A stretch of 64,000 nucleotides of DNA from Helopsaltes ochotensis (Eukaryota; Chordata; Aves; Passeriformes; Locustellidae). The translations under genes and the position numbers were made by a program. The stretch covers positions 508,479 to 572,478 of the forward strand of contig VXBM01000427.1 in NCBI GenBank assembly GCA_013400155.1. The letters are read 5' to 3'. Below, piece after piece: positions 56,846 through 64,000 of the stretch (its first letter is position 1; every line of letters begins with the position of its first letter). The notes below the pieces were generated by a model. The model saw only the letters and a program-made list of their open reading frames with translations. It was not told where the DNA came from and made no database searches.

Positions 56846-59800
56846 CCTTTCCCCCCCACTCTTCCCTGTGCTGATGGATTTGGTTTTTGTTTTCTGCACC
56901 CTGCCCGGGGCTCCTGCCCTGGAGGGTGCAGAGAGGAGCTGCTCTCAGCCCCATGGGCCCTGGGCTGCCGTGTTTCCTGGGCAGCTGATCTCAGTTCTGT
57001 TTGCTCTCTGTCTCTCTGCCCGTGTCGTGTACAATGTACGACTGCCAGGGAAGCTCTCCTCGCTCACCACGCCAAGGAAAACAAGGAGCTTGGAGCTTGG
57101 AGTTAATCTGTGCTCTGCGCCTTGGAAAAGAGGCACTGCTGGACTCTTCATGGGGCCAGGACACGGCAGAAACCTCTCCAAACCAGGGATTCTGTGTTCC
57201 TGTTACACCAGTGCAGGCTGCAGCTCATCCTCTCTTCCCTCCTGCCCTTCCCTGGCTGGATCATCATCGAGGGCTCTCTGTAACCCAAAGGAACAGGACG
57301 TGAATGAGGATGGAGACAACTCCACAAATTCCACGGAGCAAACCCTAACTCAGACACCTCAGAAAATGTTTTTCTCCTTCTAACACATGAACTGGTGGGA
57401 TTTTGTTTCCTCCACTGCACTCCGGAGCACAAAGCCTGGCCAGAGGAAGGCGAGTTTAGCACCTGGGAGCACCCAGGGAGCTGCCAGGGGTGAGGTTCAC
57501 GGCAGGGGAGTTTTAAGCCCATTGCAGTTCCCATCCAGATGTCAAATCTCTGCTTCCTGGAACATCACTTGCCTACAGTTTTTGGCCTGGAGAAACACGG
57601 GGTTTACTCAAAACCATATGAGAGTGCTGCTGTGCTCCTGGAACCAAATGTCTGAGGATGGAACATGCTGGGGATGATAGAAATGCATTTTAACAGGGGC
57701 GTGGAGCCCGTGACTGCAGCAGGCTCAGCCCAAACCTTCACTCTGTCTGAGCAGGATGAGCTTCAGCAATTCAGGGAGCCCCCAGCACCTGGAAGGATCT
57801 ATGAAGTTTTGGCTGCAACAGTCCTTAGCTATGGATTCATACTTTCTATAACTGATCTTAGCATCTCCCCTTGAAAATGTCAATGACGAGCGGCTGCTTA
57901 ATGTTAATAACTTTTTATTAATAACTATTTATTATCTCAGCAAGGGCCTGGTCCAGTGCTCAGGCTCAGATGAGTGCTGGGACCCCTCCCTAGGTGAGGG
58001 CAAATATTTCAGAACCCTCCCTTGACTCTCAAAAAGCCAAAATCTTGTGGAACTCTTGACCCAGGGGTGGACAGTGGTAGAAAAAGCAGAGGAACACTTC
58101 TAACCAAGTTTTTGGCCAAGAGAAATGTCCTGTTACATTTCCTAAAGGAGGTTTGCACAGGGAATTCAGTCATTTCAAGCCCTGCCCTCAAAGGCCTTGT
58201 TGGTAAATCGGAGTTGACAGAAAACTGCTTCTCTCTGAATTTCCCTGGCTGAGGTGTCACGTTGTGCTGGGTGAGGGATGGGACAGGCAGTGACAATTCC
58301 CTGGCTGATTCCAAAGGCTGTCCTGCCTCTCCTGGGGAAGGCTGCACCGAGGGAAAACCCAGCCAAGGCAGAGCTGGGAGCAGCAGCTCTCAGCACCCAC
58401 AGCAGGCTGCAGCTCCTGGAGCACACACACCACTGCCAGGGTCAAATCATCCATCTCTCGTGGGATGCTGCAGAGAGGCACCAGAGGTGGGAGCTAAAGG
58501 GGTCCAATGACACCATGGGCCACTGAAGAACTGCTGCACACCAGTTTTGAAGGCGTATTTGAGGATATTTTAAGAATGAGAAGAAATGCTGTGTGGAAAG
58601 CTGCCTGCTCTGGGTGTGGTCTGCACCTCACCTGAGCCAAAAATGGGGACCATCCACCCAAACACTTTTCTGTCTGCATAGAAACCCTCAGAAGCTGCCA
58701 GCTACCTTTTTCCATCCTCCCCTCTCTGTTCCCTGCTCAGCAGCATCTTTGCTAAACACATTCTTGCACTATTTTATTGGGTTTGGGGTCTAGAGTTTGG
58801 AGACCTCCATGGAGCTCCTCCTCCTCCAGCAATTTTAGGAACAGAATGCTGGCAGAGGGCTGGAGAAATCACCTTTGTGTTCTTGAGATGGGGGATTTCT
58901 GTAGGGAAGGGAATCCAATCCCAGCAGCCAGCATCTCCCCCAGGGCTGACCCTGCAGAGAGGCCCCTGACACCCCCAGGGAGGGTTTTAAACTGGGCACA
59001 CTGGGAGCACCGGACCCACAAGTGCAGCAGCCCGGCATCAACACCAGAGCCACCTCCTCACTTCCCAGGTGTGCAGCCCTAAAAGCCCAGAGTGCCTACA
59101 GCCCATGCTTAGGAACCGCGCTGCAAATTCCAAAAAAAAAAAAGGTGCTTAAATGGTTTCCTTTCCCTCTCTGGGCTCTGCTCTTCCCCGCCCCCTCCAA
59201 GGCTGGCCCTGGAAGGGTTTTTGCCTTTTCTCAGGTGATGGGGGAGGGATCCAGCGCTGGACCCAGAGGCCCCAAACCCTGCTCTGACTTTGCTGCCCCA
59301 AGCACAGAGCTCTCAGAAAACACAGATGAAAGGGAAGCTGGGGGAGGGCTCCAGACTGGGAGAAACAGCCCTCGTGGCAGGTCCTTTGGCAGGGGTCAGG
59401 CTGCAGGACACAGAGGAGATATATTAAAAGGGGAAGCTGAAGGAATCTAAATAATCAGGCTCCCCACTGGATAATGCCTTGACAAGAGGAGATGCTGCGG
59501 GAGCCAAGGAAAACTGACTCGCACAGAGGGGCAGAAAAGTGAAAACTCCCTGCACAGGAGGGCCGTGGAGACCTGGGAGGCACCACGGGGGAAGGGCTGA
59601 AAGCTGGAAGGAAATTAAATAATAGCCTGAAATTCCCAGGTGAAGAACAATGGAATTGAAAACAGAAAGGCCCCCGAGAGATAAACAAATGGGGACGGAG
59701 AGGCCGAGCACAGAGAGAGACCTGGGGCTGGATTCTGCACCCTGTCCTGCCATCCCACCCGGGCTGCAACGGGGTACAGCCCTGCCAGCACCCCACAAGA

Positions 59801-62800
59801 TTAGGGGAGGTCCTAAATGCCTGCCCTGAAAGTTTTTATAACCTAAAGCAGCGAAGCCACTCGAAAAATCTCAGTTACCCCCATTTGTCTGAGGCACGGA
59901 GAGATTAAACCAAATCCTCATGCACTAAAAGGCTCTTTTACCCTCTGTTTTTCTAAAAAGACTTTTCAGAGGGTAAAAAATGTCCCTACTTTCACTGGGG
60001 AGAGCCAGCACAGCCCCATGGAGAGGTTGCTGCAAGATGAGGAATTAAATCCACGCTTGAGCATCCCAGGGAATATCCCTGGATGTGCAAGGCATTCTAG
60101 AGGCATATTTCATGGAATATCCATCAGGAAACAGCCTGGGAGACAGAAATCCATGGAACAGCTCTGAATAACTCCTGACACAGGTGTTACAAACTGCTGG
60201 AGCCTCGCTGGCTGCAACAGATGTGTTTTGATTGAGGACATGGTCCTTGGAGGGTGGGAAATTATTGACTTGGAACCAAACAGCAGATTTTTTTTTTTCT
60301 TTTGTTTAGTTTTGTTTTCTTTTTTGGCAATTCTGTTGTGTTTTAAAAATTCATGGGCAAGCCCTGAAAGCACTTTACCAATAAGCATTAATATTCCCAG
60401 AGGAGAGGCAGAGGCTTGGGCAGTGGGAGTTGCTGCTCCACGATGCAAGAGCAAGGCAAAGAACCCGGAGAGCTTCCACAGGCTTTGCTTGTCCCCACAG
60501 CATCCACACGGAGCCCTGCTGGGATTCACCCACTGCACTCACTCCGAACCTGCCTGCTCTGGTGAATTCCCTACAAGTGGAAAAACACAGGAAGTAAAGA
60601 GGAAAATCTGAATTTTCAACTCCAGCTGAAAACTGTTCCCTAATATTGAATCCCCTTTCACGCCCTGCATTCTTCCAGCACCAGCCCAGTTGTGTTCAAA
60701 AGCCTTTTCTATTTCCTTTTCCAGTGCCACATGCTGCTGTGTCAACATAATGCAGGGTCTTCCTAAACAAAGGAATGTGTGTCTAGAAACCACGCACGGG
60801 GAGTGACGGCCAGAACCCCGCCAGCAGGGGAAGAAAAGAGGTCCCACGCTCCTTTTTATGGCACAGCTCAAAAACCAGGAGGAGGCAGCACCCAGCCCAT
60901 AAAGGGTGGGGGAGATCTGACACCCTGGAGGTTCTTCCAGGAGCCCAAGGACGATCCCTGCACAGGGGAGTTCATTTTTGTCCTTCTCTCTGCCCCTCAG
61001 GCAGGGATGAGCAGCTAAAGGTGTGCAAGGATGGGTTTGGGTTCCCCCTGTGCCCAAAACCCGCAGCCACAAAGATCCGGGAGAGCCAAGAGACCCCGCT
61101 CTGGTCCCAGCTCTGCTCCCAGCTTGGCATTTCATCTCGGCCAAGGCACTTCCTCTGCCTTGTTGACTTAACTCGAGCTGGTTCTGAGGCTGCAGCCAAA
61201 AAGGTTTTAATCAGAAAATATGGTTCAGAGGGGAACATATGACCTGCAGCTGAGCTCTGTCAGGGTGTGAGACCATTGGATTGCACAGTGGCATGCCAGA
61301 CCTCCTCATTTCCATGTAGGATTGATTCAGAGCACTGCCAAGGATCTGCAGGAAGCATATGCATTTGTTTTACATGGTGGGAGCACTAGGAGGAAGCTCA
61401 GGAAACGTCGAGCCTTGTTGCAAGAAATCCTCCCCTGGAAGCTCAGGAGAGCTGCCCAGGCTGAGCCAGGAGGGAGATTTTCCCCTGGGTGCCCTGTGGG
61501 ACGTTGTAAAGGAGAAGTGAGGGCAAAATCAGCCTCCCTGCTAACAAGGTGAGCCCCACCTCTCCTGCCTTGCCTGTCGCTGGGGGTCCAGGCCGAGCAG
61601 GAGGGCAAGGATGTGCCAGGCTCTGCCCTCTCCAGTGCACTCTTCCTTTCTATAGCTCTCCCTATTTAAGTCCAGCATGATTTTTAAATTACGCAGACGA
61701 CCTCTGGACCGGAATCTTGGTGCAATTTGCCTGTCAGGAGAGCCAGGGAAGCCTCTTTACCCTGCTCAGACCCGCCAGACTTCCCTCGCGAGGACTTGGC
61801 CCCTTCGTTAGAAGAAATCCTAAATATTTGTTTTAATTGCAAAATGGATCCTCATAAAGCAGCAGGCCTGCGTGCTCTCAGGCTTTGGATTGCCTCGAGC
61901 CTGGCATGTGGGCTCATGAGGCAGATGGTCAGGGAAAAGCACCTTGGCACAGCCTTGCCTGGCATCTCTCAGACAAAGGGCTGCACCGGGGACGAGGATT
62001 TCATCTTTCATCGCCCCTCTCCAAAGGCTGCATCCAGCAGGGTGCTAAGCTTCTGTCAGTCTCTGTCAGCCCTTCCCTCCCAATGTCTTTCTCCCCGCAG
62101 TCTGGCTGCTGGGGGAGCGAGGTCTCCTGGCAGAAGCCAAGCCCGGGTCTGTGTTCGGAGCTGCCTGCCTGCCCTGGGCGAGGCGCCGGCCCCGTCTGCA
62201 GCCCCGGGCCCTTCCCAGATCCCTTTCCTGGAGGTTTTCACTGCCTGCACGCAAAGAGTGCCCAGGCACTCCCCCCAAAACTCAGACTGTCACAGGTATT
62301 TAACCCTGGCTGGCTCTGATCCCGAGTTCAGGGTTTCAGAGGTCCCCAAAGGAACATTCCTCATGCGTTGTTGGGGACAGCGGTGGGGTTCAGCTCTGCC
62401 CCTCCAGGGAAGGGAAATGCCCTACCCAGGAATTCCAGATGTTTTAAACTCCTTTAAATTCCCAGAAATGAGCTGCTGCTGTTCCGTACCTGCCCTGGAG
62501 ACAGAGGCAGCAGCAGAGGGTTTGTCTTGCAGCCTGGGGCAGGAGCATGGGTGAGGATTGGCTTTCTGCGAGCACGGGCCGGGCACGGCTCAGCACACGA
62601 AAATTCTGCCTCTGTTTAAACTCTTCAAGGGATGAGTTGAGAAAAAAAAAAAAAAAAGAAACCAGATTCCCATGGGTGCAAGTGATATTCCTCCCTGTCC
62701 CTCCTAATAGCTGCTCAGATAAACTCCAATCTGAAATGACACCAGCAACCTTTTCATACCTCCTTATGGCCAGCACGGCCAATTTAGCCCGTTTGAGGAG

Positions 62801-63264
62801 ATCCAGCATGGATGGCACAAACACAGGCTGGGAAAATTCGAGCATTTAAGAGTATTAATTTAGCCCGGCACAGTAAGTCCACAAATCTTTCTGCCAATTA
62901 TTTTGGATAATTGTAACTATCACCACAAACAGTTTGAGATGTACAGGATCTGCAATTATCTGTGTTTCCCCCCCACTGTAAATGAAAGGGATAAGGAGTA
63001 GAACCATCAGGGAACAGCTTAAAGCTTCTATTTGCTGCTGGGAACATCTGAACCGTTTCTCTGACACCTCTAAAAATTGATTAAGGGGAAAGGGGATGGA
63101 TGAAGGGAGCTTTATTTACAAACAGCCTAAAAAGGGGGCCTGGAAACTGGGGAAAGGCATGATGGAAAAAAGCTGAAGAACGGGGGGAAAAAGGGGAAAT
63201 GGTAGAAGTGATGAAGTGAAGAAGCCGCACATGACTTTTTCACAGCCCAGTTCGGGCTTTGGCT
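56846..63264. other. Non-coding, no recognised element
   Basis: About 6.4 kb without a recognised gene. Small features: a T/G-rich patch at 60289-60325, an A run at 62641-62657, and AT-richer blocks at 61640-61870 and 62840-63080 that might be non-coding elements. The 275-codon open frame at 61727-62554 has no domain I know and reads like chance. Confidence 0.45.
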
Positions 63265-63600
63265 CTGAAAGGTGCCGGGGGAGGGCGCAGACAGCGACGG
63301 GCACCCTGCTCCAGGGCCGGCGGCTGCCCGGTCACCGCCGCAGGGACATTGCCCGCCCAGGGCGGAGCCAGGCTGAGCCGATCCGGCCGGGAATGCCGCT
63401 AGAGGGCCCCTGGGCCAGCGGAACGCGGGCTGGGACCTGCCCGAGCCGGGCTGAGCATCCTCCATCCCTGCAGCCACGCAGGTGACCTTCCGCAGGGCGG
63501 CCCCTCCAGCAGCACCGCCAGCGCTGCCACCCCTCTGCTGGGGATTCGGAGGGGAAAAACGCCCCTTGCCGCGGCCCAAGCGCTGCTCTGGAGGTCCCCA
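63265..63600. promoter_or_regulatory. CpG-rich block
   Basis: Dense CpG (GGGCCGGCGGCTGCCCGGTC, CCGATCCGGCCGGGAATGCC) over about 330 bases, with no TATA or CCAAT box that I can see. It may be a CpG-island regulatory element. Confidence 0.35.
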
Positions 63601-63970
63601 TCCAGCCCCAGCCTATTTACCGTCTAATAAGTCAAGCACAGCCTGGAGAAGTCTGATTTCCAAGCCAGAGCAGCATCTTGCGCCCATTCAAAATGTCCAT
63701 TTGGAAATTCAGTGTGAATAACACAAACACAAGACAGATGCTGCCACTTACCCAAATGTCTTGGAGGAACAAATGGGAGGCGAATTTGAAAGCAAATGAA
63801 GCAACCAGATTGTAGCTCTTAAGTGGACTCTGTGCTAGAGCGAGGGGAAAACTTGGCAGGGAGGGACTCAGCGCTCACCACTTTGCTTGATCTACATAAA
63901 CCATAAGAGCACGTGGAGCTGTTCGCTCTGAAGCTGAAGACTTAATCAAAAGCAGGTGAAAAAATCTTTT
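63601..63970. other. Non-coding, possible conserved element
   Basis: AT-balanced sequence with no open frame of note. Words such as AAATGTCCATTTGGAAATTC give it the look of a conserved non-coding element, but this is composition only. Confidence 0.3.
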
Positions 63971-63972
63971 TC

Positions 63973-64000
63973 TTTTTTTTTTTTTTTTTTTTTTTTTTTT
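63973..64000 (+). repeat. Poly-T run at window end
   Basis: T run that continues to the last base, so its true length is unknown. Given the run at the start of the window it may be another artefact. Confidence 0.9.

Noticed and set aside
61727..62554. 275-codon + strand frame
   Set aside because: No domain or conserved motif recognised, Pro/Ser/Ala/Leu-rich like chance GC-rich frames, and no splice or promoter context.
31301..64000. microRNA cluster miR-100 / let-7a-2 / miR-125b-1
   Set aside because: Expected somewhere downstream of SORL1 from known vertebrate gene order, but I did not recognise the mature sequences by eye. They probably lie beyond the window.

Overview
The window is vertebrate nuclear DNA, almost certainly from a bird. 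It carries one recognisable protein-coding gene, the 3' two-thirds of SORL1 (sortilin-related receptor, SorLA/LR11), on the + strand, followed by about 33 kb with no coding gene I can support. The avian assignment rests on chicken-repeat-1 (CR1) LINE fragments, short GC-rich introns of the kind seen on bird microchromosomes, and a protein that is closely collinear with human SORL1. A passerine is likely from the look of an LTR-like segment in one intron, but that part is inference.

Layout. Bases 1-5741 are a single run of T with one N at 5697, which cannot be real chromosome sequence. From 5792 to 28547 there are 32 SORL1 exons; counted back from the last, they match exons 17-48 of the 48-exon human gene. 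Joined, they give one uninterrupted frame of 1458 codons plus TGA, in step with human residues about 757-2214 without net gain or loss. The encoded parts are, in order, the end of the 10CC region and the YWTD beta-propeller, an EGF-like module, eleven LDL-receptor class A (complement-type) repeats with one exon each, six fibronectin type III domains, one membrane span and a short cytoplasmic tail with the FANSHY retromer motif, an acidic cluster and a C-terminal GGA-binding motif. The signal peptide, propeptide and VPS10 domain lie upstream of the window or are lost in the poly-T. The 3' UTR starts at 28548 and has AATAAA signals at 28882 and 29165; it may run on to about 31.3 kb.

Downstream of SORL1 the DNA is non-coding as far as I can read it. 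It holds CR1 fragments, two assembly gaps (32521-32685 and 44599-44758), several minisatellites, an AT-rich tandem array, a long A/C-only tract, a 195-bp inverted duplication with a 1.15-kb spacer, and several CpG-rich patches. One patch has a divergent pair of CCAAT boxes and another a canonical TATA box. In other vertebrates the next landmark downstream of SORL1 is the MIR100HG/let-7a-2/miR-125b-1 locus. I did not recognise those microRNAs here, so the region is probably the start of that gene-poor interval.

I do not see a new multi-gene system. The items most worth a second look are the multi-kilobase poly-T joined directly to an exon, an 81-nt intron that stays open in frame, a duplicated splice donor, a three-copy repeat in the last SORL1 intron, the inverted duplication, and two promoter-like CpG islands in an otherwise gene-free stretch.
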